Positions 24,552-33,002 of a stretch of DNA of 64,000 nucleotides are shown piece by piece. The stretch covers positions 1 to 64,000 of the forward strand of contig NZ_JASHJC010000006.1 in assembly GCF_030733385.1 (NCBI RefSeq). Direction: 5' to 3'. The notes beneath the pieces were generated by a model. It worked only from the letters and a program-made list of their open reading frames with translations, was not told the origin of the DNA and ran no database searches. Source of the DNA: Roseovarius sp. MMSF_3359 (lineage in GTDB: Bacteria > Pseudomonadota > Alphaproteobacteria > Rhodobacterales > Rhodobacteraceae). Numbering within the stretch: position 1 is the first letter of the stretch; every line of letters begins with the position of its first letter. Position numbers and translations under genes: made by a program.

Positions 24552-26951
24552 ATGAAATTCACGCTGTCCTGGCTGCATGACCACCTTGAGACCACCGCAT
24601 CGGTGACCGAGATTTCCGAGGCGCTGACCGATCTTGGCCTTGAGGTCGAGGGGGTTGAAAACCCGGCCGAGCGGCTGGCGGATTTTACCATCGGCAAGGT
24701 CATCCATGCCGAGCAGCACCCCGATGCGGACCGCCTGCGCGTCTGCAAGGTTCTGACCGACGAGGGTGAATTGCAGATCATCTGCGGTGCGCCCAATGCG
24801 CGGACCGGGATCACCGCCGTGATCGCCAAACCGGGGACCTATGTGCCCGGGATCGACACCACGATCGGCGTCGGCAAGATCCGCGGGATCGAAAGCCACG
24901 GCATGATGTGTTCCGAACGCGAAATGGAACTGAGCGACGAACATGACGGCATCATCGAGCTGCCCTCGGGCGAGGTGGGCGAGCGGTTCGTGGATTGGTT
25001 GGCGGCGAATGATCCGTCCAAGGTCGATCCGGTGATCGAAATCGCGATCACGCCGAACCGGCCGGATGCGCTTGGCGTGCGTGGTATTGCGCTGGACCTG
25101 GCTGCGCGGGGCCTTGGCACCATGAAACCGGCCAAGACTGCCCATATCGAAGGCCAGTTCGCCAGCCCGATTGCGATCACGATTGACGAGGACACGCGAA
25201 CAGGCGGCTGCGAGGTGTTTGGTGGGCGCCTGATCCGGGGCGTTACCAATGGGCCAAGCCCCGAATGGCTGCAGAAGCGGCTGCGCGCCATCGGGTTGCG
25301 GCCGATTTCGGCACTGGTCGATATCACCAATTTCTTCACCTATGACCGCAACCGTCCGCTGCACGTTTTTGACGCCGACAAGGTGAAGGGCAACCTGCGG
25401 GTGCACCGCGCCGAAGGCGGCGAAACCCTCGTGGGCCTTGATGAGAAGGAATACACGTTTGGCCCCGGTCAGGTGGTGATTTCCGACGATGAGGGCATCG
25501 AGAGCATCGGCGGCATCATGGGCGGCCTCGCCACGGGATGTACCGAGGCGACGACCAACGTGTTCCTTGAGGCCGCGGTGTGGGACCATATCCAGATCGC
25601 GACCACGGGCCGTGCGCTCAAGATCAATTCCGACGCGCGTTACCGCAATGAGCGCGGCATCGACCCCGCGTTCAACATGGAGGCGCTGGATCTTGCGACG
25701 CAGATGATCATCGACCTCTGCGGTGGGGAGCCATCGAACCTCGTCGTTGCGGGCGAAGTGCCGGATGTGAGCCGGGCCTATACGCTCGACCCCGCGCGGG
25801 TGCAGTCACTGGTAGGGATGGACATTCCCGAATCCGAGCAACGTCAGACCCTGACCGCCCTTGGCTTCCGCATGGAGGGCAACCAGGCGCAGGTGCCAAG
25901 CTGGCGCCCTGATGTGATGGGCGAGGCCGATCTGGTGGAAGAGGTGGCGCGGGTTGCGTCGCTCACGAAACTCGTCGGGAAACCGATGCCCCGTACACAA
26001 ACCGGTGTGCCCAAGCCGATCCTGTCACTGACGCAGAAACGTGAGCAGATCGCCCGGCGCACGACGGCGGCGCTTGGGTACAACGAATGCGTCACCTACA
26101 GCTTCATCGACCAGGCCAGTGCCGCGCTCTTCGGTGGTGGCGACGATGCCACGATGCTGGCCAATCCGATCAGTTCCGAGATGAGCCATATGCGCCCGGC
26201 GCTCCTACCCGGTCTGCTGCAGGCCGCCGCCCGTAATCAGGCGCGGGGGCAGATGAACGTCGCCCTTTTCGAGGTCGGACAGGCCTTCCATGGCGGCGAA
26301 CCGGGTGAGCAGCATTTGCTGGTCAGCGGCCTTCTGGTCGGCCAGACGGGCCCCAAGGATGTGCATGGCGCGGCGCGGGCGGTCGATATCTATGACGTCA
26401 AGGCCGACGCCGAGGCGGTGCTGTCGGCGCTTGGCGCCCCGGCCAAGGTTCAGATCCTGCGCGGCGGGCGCGAATGGTGGCATCCGGGCCGCCACGGCAT
26501 GATCTGCCTTGGGCCCAAGAAGGTGTTGGGCATTTTTGGCGAGATCCATCCGCGGATCCTCAAGGCGATGGATGTCAAAGGGCCTGCCATGGGCTTCACG
26601 ATCTGGCCTGCGGAAATCCCGCAGCCGCGCAACCAGACCGCCAACCGTGGCGCGCTCGAGCTGCGTGATCTGCAAGCGGTCGAACGCGATTTCGCCTTCG
26701 TGGTCGATGCGGATGTCGAGGCGCTGACCCTGGTCAATGCGGCGGCGGGTGCCGACAAGGCCCTGATCGAAGACGTGCGCATCTTTGACGAATTCATCGG
26801 CGGCAGCCTGGGCGAGGGCAAGAAATCCCTTGCCATGACCGTGCGCCTGCAACCGACCGAGACGACGCTGAAAGATGCGGATATCGAGGCCGTCAGCGCC
26901 AAGATCGTCGAAAAGGTGACCAAAGCGACGGGCGGCACCCTCCGGGGGTAG
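24552..26951 (+). CDS. pheT: Phenylalanine-tRNA ligase beta subunit
   Basis: 799 residues, normal for the bacterial subunit. It has an N-terminal EMAP/OB tRNA-binding domain (about 40-150, VCKVLTDEGELQIICGAPN region), B3/B4 editing domain (SALVDITNFFTYD, HVFDADKV), B5 DNA-binding-like domain, catalytic-like core (YRNERGIDPAFN), and C-terminal ferredoxin-fold anticodon-binding domain (ERDFAFVVDADVEA...SLAMTVRLQP). It provides tRNA-Phe binding and editing of misactivated tyrosine. The following acetyltransferase starts at or just after its stop. Confidence 0.97.
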   Translation: MKFTLSWLHDHLETTASVTEISEALTDLGLEVEGVENPAERLADFTIGKVIHAEQHPDADRLRVCKVLTDEGELQIICGAPNARTGITAVIAKPGTYVPGIDTTIGVGKIRGIESHGMMCSEREMELSDEHDGIIELPSGEVGERFVDWLAANDPSKVDPVIEIAITPNRPDALGVRGIALDLAARGLGTMKPAKTAHIEGQFASPIAITIDEDTRTGGCEVFGGRLIRGVTNGPSPEWLQKRLRAIGLRPISALVDITNFFTYDRNRPLHVFDADKVKGNLRVHRAEGGETLVGLDEKEYTFGPGQVVISDDEGIESIGGIMGGLATGCTEATTNVFLEAAVWDHIQIATTGRALKINSDARYRNERGIDPAFNMEALDLATQMIIDLCGGEPSNLVVAGEVPDVSRAYTLDPARVQSLVGMDIPESEQRQTLTALGFRMEGNQAQVPSWRPDVMGEADLVEEVARVASLTKLVGKPMPRTQTGVPKPILSLTQKREQIARRTTAALGYNECVTYSFIDQASAALFGGGDDATMLANPISSEMSHMRPALLPGLLQAAARNQARGQMNVALFEVGQAFHGGEPGEQHLLVSGLLVGQTGPKDVHGAARAVDIYDVKADAEAVLSALGAPAKVQILRGGREWWHPGRHGMICLGPKKVLGIFGEIHPRILKAMDVKGPAMGFTIWPAEIPQPRNQTANRGALELRDLQAVERDFAFVVDADVEALTLVNAAAGADKALIEDVRIFDEFIGGSLGEGKKSLAMTVRLQPTETTLKDADIEAVSAKIVEKVTKATGGTLRG

Positions 26952-26956
26952 TGCGG

Positions 26957-27391
26957 ATGGGGTATGTCATTCGCCGCGCCATGCCGTCGGATGCCGCAAC
27001 CCTGACCGATTGTATCACGGCCGCCTATGCGGATTACGTCCGGCAAGGCATCGACCTGCCCCCGGTATCCGAGGGCGTGTTGATGGACATCCGCGACAAT
27101 GTTGTCCGGGTCGCCGCGGATGGCACCCACATCCTGGGCGGTGTGATCCTGTCGGTCCGGGGTGAGACCGCCGATCTCATGAACATCGCCGTTCATCCCG
27201 GCGCCGCGGGGCGGGGTGTCGGCCGGGCGCTGATGGCGGCGGCGCTTGAGGCGGCGCGGGCAGCCGGACACACGACCATGGAGCTTGCTACCCATCGCGA
27301 CCTGCCCCACAACGTGGCGCTCTACGAGCATCTGGGGTGGAAAGTCACCCGGCGGGACGGGGTGAAGGTCCATATGGCCTTCGATTTATAG
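26957..27391 (+). CDS. GNAT-family N-acetyltransferase
   Basis: 144 residues from ATG 26957; a GTG at 26951 overlapping the pheT stop is an alternative. The typical GNAT pattern is present: opening IRRAMPSDAATL, beta-4 strand LMNIAVHPGAAGRGVGRALM (the acetyl-CoA pyrophosphate loop is GAAGRGVGRAL) and the C-terminal ALYEHLGWK. The acyl acceptor is unknown. It is probably co-transcribed with pheT. Confidence 0.85.
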   Translation: MGYVIRRAMPSDAATLTDCITAAYADYVRQGIDLPPVSEGVLMDIRDNVVRVAADGTHILGGVILSVRGETADLMNIAVHPGAAGRGVGRALMAAALEAARAAGHTTMELATHRDLPHNVALYEHLGWKVTRRDGVKVHMAFDL

Positions 27392-27421
27392 CGTCTAACG
27401 AAACACCTCGGACATCAACAA

Positions 27422-28309
27422 TCAGCCACCGTCGAGCGGCAGCGCCGGATAGGCGTCGCAGATTTCATCCCAATGCGCCTGATAGCTTTCGGTCAACAAC
27501 GCGGCTTCCTCCGGGGTCCAAATGGAATAGGTCGGATTGGCGTCGGAGATCGGAAACTTGCGCTTGATCCTGCGCACAATCTGGCGCGGCTTCAGGTCCG
27601 GGCCGCCCGCCTGCAACCTGGCCTGGACTTTCGCGACCGCACGTCCCGACAAGGTTTGATTGGCGCGTCTCTGCGGCGCCGCGCGGAACGGTCCGACCAT
27701 CTCTTTGAAAACCTGTTGCTCGACTTGTGCAAAATTCTCGTAGCGCCAGAGTTTGAGTTGTGCCGCCGGAAAGGCGCTGCGCAGGTCGGCAATAACGTCA
27801 ATCCAACTCCGGTCCATCAGGAGAAACGCCAGTTGAAGGTCTTCGGTATCGAACATCCTCCCAAACCGCAGTGCCGTGGTGACATTCGACGAGACAAAAG
27901 GGCCGTAATCCCGCAACGAAAAGAGAATCGTCACGTTGGGATGGTTCAATGCCGCCGGCAGCTTCGACAGGCGGCGTCGAATGCCGGGATAAAGTGATTT
28001 CTGCGCGAGATTGTGGCCGGTGGAGCCGATGAAATTCTCCTCGGACAACACGATCCGTTGCGTGGTGGTATCGGCTGCCAAGGCCGAAAGCTGCACCGTC
28101 ACGCCTGGCATTTTTTCGGCACCATCCGCACGGGCGGCCTTTTCACCGCGCCGCAGGTCGCGGGGCAGGATCAGGGCCGTGCCTGCCCGCCTCAGATCTT
28201 CCCGCTTGGTGTTGAGGGCGTTTTGCAGATAGGTCGTCGCCGTCTTGTGCGCGCCCAGATGCACAACGAGCTTACGGGTCTTCACGAACTGCCACAGTGG
28301 ATCGCTCAA
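27422..28309 (-). CDS. Sulfotransferase-like P-loop protein
   Basis: 295 residues. The N-terminus VVHLGAHKTATTYLQNAL resembles the 5'-phosphosulfate-binding loop of PAPS-dependent sulfotransferases and related roseobacter proteins; ILFSLRDYGPFVSSN resembles the 3'-phosphate-binding region (usually RdP..R..S). The rest is not conserved enough to name a substrate. Its start overlaps the stop of the LysR gene upstream (ATGA), so the two form an operon. It could modify a surface polysaccharide or lipid, by analogy only. Confidence 0.65.
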   Translation of the reverse strand: MSDPLWQFVKTRKLVVHLGAHKTATTYLQNALNTKREDLRRAGTALILPRDLRRGEKAARADGAEKMPGVTVQLSALAADTTTQRIVLSEENFIGSTGHNLAQKSLYPGIRRRLSKLPAALNHPNVTILFSLRDYGPFVSSNVTTALRFGRMFDTEDLQLAFLLMDRSWIDVIADLRSAFPAAQLKLWRYENFAQVEQQVFKEMVGPFRAAPQRRANQTLSGRAVAKVQARLQAGGPDLKPRQIVRRIKRKFPISDANPTYSIWTPEEAALLTESYQAHWDEICDAYPALPLDGG

Positions 28310-29205
28310 TGCCCCTTACCCCGCTGCAGAAAATCCGCCAGCGCATCGAAGACAAGCCGGATCCGGCGGCTGGTGTGCAGCTCACGATGGGTGGTAAGCC
28401 AGACCGGAAACCGGACCGGTTCCATCCCGGGCAGGACGCGCTCGATGCCCGGCGTGGCTTCCGCCACCTCGTCCGACATGGCGGTGATGCCGAACCCCTG
28501 CCGTGTGTATTCCCATGCGACGACGCCGCTCTGACTGCCGAGCCGGAAGTTGTCGTGGCTGACCGGCAGGCCCATCGGCAGGTAATGCCCCAACATCTCG
28601 TCTACATCGCCGAAGCTGATAAAGTCATGCCCAGCCAGGTCGGTCAGTTTTGCGGGCCGCCCGCGACGGTCGAGATATTCGGTGGCGGCGTAAAGATGCG
28701 CCGTCGCCTCTGTCACCAGCCGCGCAATCAGGTCGGGCTGGTCCGGTCGGACATGGCGGATGGCAATATCCGCCTCGCGCCGCATCAGGTCGCGGATATC
28801 ATTGGCAGCGACCACGTCGATCACCAGTTTCGGCGCCTGCTGCCGCAATTTCCGCAGAACCGGCGGCAACAGGTGGGCCGAGAAGATATCGCTTGCGGTG
28901 ATCCTGATCCGGCCTTCGATGGATTGCGCCTGTCCGCTCGCCGCCAACGCCACGCGCCTGGCGGCATCTCCCATGGCGCGGGTATGTTCGAGGAGTTCCA
29001 TACCAGCGGTGGTCAGGTTGAGCGATCGCCCGATACGCTCGAAGAGCATGATTTCCAACGCCTCTTCCAGCGCGGCGACCTGACGGCTCAGCGTGGGTTG
29101 CGTCAGGCCAAGCGCGCGTGCGGCTGCTGAAAGTGAGCCCTCTTCGGCCGTCGCAAGGAACGCTCGCAGATGGTTCCAATCAAAATTGTCAGGCACTAAA
29201 TTCAT
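28306..29205 (-). CDS. LysR-family transcription regulator
   Basis: 299 residues. N-terminal winged helix-turn-helix: DWNHLRAFLATAEEGSLSAA then RALGLTQPTLSRQVAALEEAL (about 9-50). The C-terminal substrate-binding domain covers about 90-295. It is divergent from a SAM methyltransferase gene with an 85-bp gap, the usual LysR arrangement, so that gene is the likeliest target. The downstream sulfotransferase-like gene is translationally coupled. The inducer is unknown. Confidence 0.9.
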   Translation of the reverse strand: MNLVPDNFDWNHLRAFLATAEEGSLSAAARALGLTQPTLSRQVAALEEALEIMLFERIGRSLNLTTAGMELLEHTRAMGDAARRVALAASGQAQSIEGRIRITASDIFSAHLLPPVLRKLRQQAPKLVIDVVAANDIRDLMRREADIAIRHVRPDQPDLIARLVTEATAHLYAATEYLDRRGRPAKLTDLAGHDFISFGDVDEMLGHYLPMGLPVSHDNFRLGSQSGVVAWEYTRQGFGITAMSDEVAEATPGIERVLPGMEPVRFPVWLTTHRELHTSRRIRLVFDALADFLQRGKGH

Positions 29206-29290
29206 GCAAATATGTATATGCTAACTGCAGATTTGCGCAATTTATAAATGGTATTTGTATGAGTATATGCGCTCTCAAAGGAGAGACACC

Positions 29291-29917
29291 ATGCAGACCG
29301 ATGCAACATTCTGGGACGGTATCGCGCCCAAATACGCCAAATCACCGATCAAGGACGTGCCAGCTTACGAATATACGCTGAGTCGAACGCGGTCCTACCT
29401 CAAGCCGACCGATACGGCGCTTGAACTCGGGTGCGGCACCGGTGGCACTGCCCTGAAACTTGCGGATCACGTGGCCCATCTGACCGCCACTGACCTTTCT
29501 GATGCCATGCTGGATTTCGGCCGCGCCAGGGCAGGTGATGCGTCCAACATCACCTTTGAGCGCAGCGATATCGACAACGCCCCCGAAGGGTCATTTGATG
29601 TTGTCATGGCGTTCAGCCTGCTTCACCTGGTCCGCGATACGGATGCGGCCCTTGCGCAGATCAACCGACGGCTTCGCCCCGGTGGGCTTTTCATTTCGAA
29701 GACGCCGTGTAATCCCGAAAGCGGTGCGCCGCTGGGTTATCGGCTGATACGCCTGGTGCTGCCACTGATCCAGCTTGTTGGCAAAGCGCCATATGTGAAC
29801 TTCATGAATGTGCGCGCGTGGGATGCCAAGGTGACCGCCGCCGGTTTCGACATCATCGAATCCGGCAACCATCCTGCCAATCCGCCTGCGCGTTACCTGG
29901 TGGCCCGCAAGCGATAG
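29291..29917 (+). CDS. SAM-dependent methyltransferase
   Basis: 208 residues from ATG 29291, preceded by AAAGGAGAG at good spacing; the open frame upstream is non-coding. SAM motif I LELGCGTGGTAL, acidic motif LTATDLSDAML, and SFDVVMAFSLLHLV are standard class I features. A hydrophobic stretch RLIRLVLPLIQLVGKAPYV near residue 155-172 may contact the membrane or a lipid substrate. It is divergent from the LysR gene. Confidence 0.85.
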   Translation: MQTDATFWDGIAPKYAKSPIKDVPAYEYTLSRTRSYLKPTDTALELGCGTGGTALKLADHVAHLTATDLSDAMLDFGRARAGDASNITFERSDIDNAPEGSFDVVMAFSLLHLVRDTDAALAQINRRLRPGGLFISKTPCNPESGAPLGYRLIRLVLPLIQLVGKAPYVNFMNVRAWDAKVTAAGFDIIESGNHPANPPARYLVARKR

Positions 29918-29979
29918 GATTTGCCCCTGTCGCGCCCGGGCGCTACATGCGAAGGCATCACAACGCAACGAGGCCCGAC

Positions 29980-30429
29980 ATGACCCTGAACATCTATCTT
30001 TCCGGCGAAATCCACACCGATTGGCGTGAACAGATCATCGAAGGGGCGAAGGGACTGGATGTGAGCTTCTCCAGCCCGGTGACAGATCACGGGGCCTCGG
30101 ATGATTGCGGTGTGGCGATCCTGGGCGCGGAAGACGACAAGTATTGGCACGATCACAAGGGTGCCATGATCAACGCGATCCGGACCCGCAAGGGCATCCA
30201 TGATGCCGATGTGGTCGTGGTGCGGTTTGGCGAGCAGTACAAGCAGTGGAACGCGGCCTTCGACGCGGGCTATGCGGCCGCGCTCGGGAAATCGCTGATC
30301 ATCCTGCAGCGGCCCGAACATGATCACCCGCTCAAGGAGGTGGACGCGACGGCCCTCGCCGTGGCACGCGAACCGTCCCAGGTGGTCGAAATCCTGCGTT
30401 ACGTCCTCGACGGTAGCCTGCCAAAATAG
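29980..30429 (+). CDS. YtoQ family protein
   Basis: 149 residues from ATG 29980. The sequence matches the YtoQ family from start to end (LNIYLSGEIHTDWREQI, FSSPVTDHGASDDCG, YKQWNAAFDAGYAAALGK). The fold resembles nucleoside 2-deoxyribosyltransferase-like Rossmann domains (the FGEQYKQWNAAFDAGYA segment). No function is established that I know of. Confidence 0.85.
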   Translation: MTLNIYLSGEIHTDWREQIIEGAKGLDVSFSSPVTDHGASDDCGVAILGAEDDKYWHDHKGAMINAIRTRKGIHDADVVVVRFGEQYKQWNAAFDAGYAAALGKSLIILQRPEHDHPLKEVDATALAVAREPSQVVEILRYVLDGSLPK

Positions 30430-30432
30430 TCT

Positions 30433-30538
30433 CTAACACGGCCAAAAACGACCGAATTCGGCAGTAACTCGCTTTGCGGGAAAACGAGACGTTTTTTCCC
30501 ATTAAAAGAGTCTGCGTGTTTTTTGCATTCCGTGTTAG
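30433..30538. repeat. Perfect 9-bp inverted repeat arms flanking the mscL upstream region
   Basis: CTAACACGG at 30433-30441 and its exact complement CCGTGTTAG at 30530-30538 bracket an 88-bp AT-rich stretch just after ytoQ and 52 bp before mscL. They could form a long cruciform or RNA stem, or be the ends of a small lost element. No T-run follows. Confidence 0.4.
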
Positions 30539-30590
30539 GAACTTCCTGCGGGCGCGAACGGGCCGCGGGAACAAACATGGTGAGGGACAC

Positions 30591-30986
30591 ATGATTCAGG
30601 AATTCAAAGACTTCATTGCTAAGGGCAATGTCATGGACATGGCGGTAGGTATTATCATCGGCGCCGCATTCACAGCGATCGTTACATCCATGGTGGATGA
30701 TCTGATCACACCGATCATCAGCCTGTTTACCGGCGGCATTGATTTCTCGAGCATGGGTGTGCGCCTGTCGGAAGGTGAAGACGGCGCGGTTTTTGCCTAT
30801 GGCAATTTCATCATGGCGCTTATCAACTTCCTGATCATTGCCTGGGTGGTCTTCCTGCTGGTCAAGATGGTCAACCGGGTCAAGGAAGCCGCCGAAAAGC
30901 CTGAAGAGGCGGCGCCCGAGGTCGAAACCGGCCCGAGCGAGCTTGATGTTCTGCTCGAAATCCGCGACTCGCTGGCGAAAAAATAG
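30591..30986 (+). CDS. mscL: Large-conductance mechanosensitive channel
   Basis: 131 residues from ATG 30591, after GAGGG. The family N-terminus is clear: [24 protein letters not shown], split as [18 protein letters not shown] and [10 protein letters not shown]. There are two transmembrane helices (about 15-45 and 72-98) with a short periplasmic loop and a C-terminal amphipathic helix. It forms a pentameric pore releasing solutes on hypo-osmotic shock. A terminator follows at 31011-31036, and mscS lies directly beyond. Confidence 0.96.
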   Translation: MIQEFKDFIAKGNVMDMAVGIIIGAAFTAIVTSMVDDLITPIISLFTGGIDFSSMGVRLSEGEDGAVFAYGNFIMALINFLIIAWVVFLLVKMVNRVKEAAEKPEEAAPEVETGPSELDVLLEIRDSLAKK

Positions 30987-31010
30987 CCTAGGGAAATCCG
31001 TACCGAAGAA

Positions 31011-31036
31011 GGGCCCGCCATGGTGCGGGCCCTTTT
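31011..31036 (+). terminator. Terminator after mscL
   Basis: GGGCCCGC and GCGGGCCC form an 8-bp perfect stem with a CATGGT loop, followed by TTTT. A standard factor-independent terminator. Confidence 0.85.
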
Positions 31037-31094
31037 AGTCTGTCGCTCTGCGTGGCAATGAAGCGGCGCGAATACTGTTTGGGGAAAGAGGTGG

Positions 31095-31895
31095 ATGGAA
31101 CAAGTCATTGAACAGGCTCTGAGCTATGGGCCGCTCGTGATCGACGCGGCCAAGGCATTGATTGTGCTTATCATCGGCTGGCTGGTGGCGGGGATTGTCG
31201 CCCGGCTGGTCAGTCGCAAGGTCAATGCCAACGAGAATATCGACAACACGATCGGCAATTTTGCCGCCAACCTGGTGAAATGGGTCATCCGCCTGATGGT
31301 GGTGATGGCGGTCCTCGGGATTTTCGGGATCGAGGCCACCAGTCTTGTCGCCGTCATGGGCGCGGCGACGCTGGCCATCGGCATGGCCCTGCAAGGCACG
31401 CTCAGCGATCTGGCCGCCGGGCTGATGCTGGTCATTTTCCGTCCTTACCGGCAGGGTCAGTATGTCGATATCGGCGGTACCTCCGGCACGGTCGAGCAGA
31501 TCGCGCTTTTCTTCACCGAGCTGACCACGCCTGACAATGTTCAGATCATCGTGCCGAACGGCAAGGCCTGGGGTGAGATCATCCGGAATTATTCCTATCA
31601 CAAGACCCGCCGTCTGGATCTGGTCTTCGGGATTGACTACGAGGATGACGCCGAGGCCGCGAAGGCGCTCATTTCGGGGATCGCCGACGCCGAACCGCGT
31701 ATTCACAAAGATCCCGAACCCTGGGTCCGTGTGACCAATTTGGGCGAGAGTAGTGTCGATTTGACCGCGCGGCTTTGGTGCGACAATGCCGAATACTGGG
31801 ATCTGAAGTTCACCCTGACACAGCAGATCAAGGAAGCGATGGACGACAAGGGGATCTCGATCCCTTATCCGCACCGAACGATGGTGCAGCGATAG
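31095..31895 (+). CDS. mscS: Small-conductance mechanosensitive channel (MscS family)
   Basis: 266 residues. Three transmembrane helices (about 12-33, 58-80, 85-110); the third is the pore helix rich in Gly/Ala (VAVMGAATLAIGMALQGTLSDLA, split as VAVMGAATLAIGMAL and QGTLSDLA), followed by the cytoplasmic beta and vestibule domains (VDIGGTSGTVEQIALF, IIVPNGKAWGEIIRNYS). Length matches E. coli MscS. It acts with the adjacent mscL as a second osmotic safety valve. Confidence 0.95.
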   Translation: MEQVIEQALSYGPLVIDAAKALIVLIIGWLVAGIVARLVSRKVNANENIDNTIGNFAANLVKWVIRLMVVMAVLGIFGIEATSLVAVMGAATLAIGMALQGTLSDLAAGLMLVIFRPYRQGQYVDIGGTSGTVEQIALFFTELTTPDNVQIIVPNGKAWGEIIRNYSYHKTRRLDLVFGIDYEDDAEAAKALISGIADAEPRIHKDPEPWVRVTNLGESSVDLTARLWCDNAEYWDLKFTLTQQIKEAMDDKGISIPYPHRTMVQR

Positions 31896-31901
31896 CCCCG
31901 A

Positions 31902-31931
31902 AAAACGGGCGCCCAGAATTGTGGGCGCCCG
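31902..31931 (-). terminator. Terminator for the acidic-protein gene (minus strand)
   Basis: CGGGCGCCC and GGGCGCCCG form a 9-bp stem with an 8-nt loop. The T-run lies on the minus strand (CCCGTTTTTCG), so it mainly stops transcripts from the minus-strand gene at 31962-32279. Converging mscS transcripts may use the same stem. Confidence 0.8.
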
Positions 31932-31961
31932 CCATGGTCTGTCTGCGCAAGCTCAGGGAGC

Positions 31962-32279
31962 TCAGCCAACGACGGAGGATGAACTGGACGAGGTGGCGGA
32001 TGTGGTGTCGTAGACATAAGGCCCAGGCCCCTGTTGCCCGTTTCCAGCCGTTGTTTTTCCGGAAACCGAAGCAGACGTGACAAACACGAACGCATCCTTG
32101 TTTTCATCGTCCCATGCGATGCTGCCGCTCGGTGCCTTGTCGGTGTGCAGCGACAGGTTTCCGGTTACATCTTCAACGCTGTCCTCTGCGTCGCTTGGGT
32201 CGGCTTCGTCGAAATCGGTCACATCGGCGACCGCAGTGTCAAGAACCTGAAAGTCATAATCAAAATCAAAAAATGGCAT
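31962..32279 (-). CDS. Small acidic protein, unknown function
   Basis: 105 residues from ATG 32279, with GGAGGAT at ideal spacing. The composition is extreme: many Asp/Glu in the first 45 residues and a Ser/Thr/Gly-rich tail ending in seven consecutive Ser before VVG (counting SSSSSS). No signal peptide, membrane segment or known domain is visible. The good ribosome site and dedicated terminator argue that it is expressed. It could be a calcium-binding or unorthodox secreted protein, but nothing in the sequence proves this. Confidence 0.65.
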   Translation of the reverse strand: MPFFDFDYDFQVLDTAVADVTDFDEADPSDAEDSVEDVTGNLSLHTDKAPSGSIAWDDENKDAFVFVTSASVSGKTTAGNGQQGPGPYVYDTTSATSSSSSSVVG

Positions 32280-32384
32280 AATATCCTCCTATGAATGATG
32301 CCGGTTAAGTGACAACAACCACGGGAAGATGACGGGATTAGTTTCGCGGCTTAGGTTCTGCGCGATCACATATCTGTGAACCGC

Positions 32385-32861
32385 TTAGCGGCACTTCTTG
32401 GCGATCTCGCGGTTCAGCAACCCGGTTTCCACCAGCAGGCAGCGGTCGCGCGCCTCGTAGTAGTACCCACGCGCATACCACATCACCGCCCGGTCCATAT
32501 TGCCGTCCGAGACCATCCAGGCCCCGCGCAGGTATTTCACGGCCCACTTCAGGTTGGTTTCCGCATCGAGCAGATCGCTCGGTTTGCCGCGAAAGCCCAT
32601 TTGCCCTGCGGTTTCGGGCAGGATCTGCATCAGGCCGTAATAGGGACCGTTGCGCGCCCGGGGACGATAATCGCTTTCGCGCTGAATGACCTTGTGCACC
32701 AGCGGGCGGGGCACCTCGTAATGATCCGCATAGATATTGATGAGGTTGCGCAGGGCCGGTGTTTCATTTGGATAAAGCTCCGGTTCCGCCGGAGTACGGT
32801 CATTGGACGACCCACAAGCCGCCAGCAACAAAACCAAGGCCATCACACCAAACCGCCGCAT
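32385..32861 (-). CDS. Lytic transglycosylase lipoprotein (SLT domain)
   Basis: 158 residues from ATG 32861 after GAGGAGG. A lipoprotein signal MRRFGVMALVLLLAAC places Cys16 as the lipidated residue. The mature part is an SLT/lysozyme-like domain: VIQRESDYRPRARN with the catalytic Glu, YYGLMQILPETA, and NLKWAVKYL. It cleaves peptidoglycan strands at the outer face of the membrane. The domain is short but complete enough to be active. Confidence 0.88.
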   Translation of the reverse strand: MRRFGVMALVLLLAACGSSNDRTPAEPELYPNETPALRNLINIYADHYEVPRPLVHKVIQRESDYRPRARNGPYYGLMQILPETAGQMGFRGKPSDLLDAETNLKWAVKYLRGAWMVSDGNMDRAVMWYARGYYYEARDRCLLVETGLLNREIAKKCR

Positions 32862-33002
32862 ACTGATATGCCTCCTCAACGCGTCTCTTGGGCACAAAAA
32901 CCCGGAATGGCATCCCGGCACAAGTGAAACCGGAGGCGAAAGCAGGAATTTGCCATGGGCATCACCGGCTTGCCAAGCGGCCCGCGGCGAGGCCCGCGTT
33001 TG

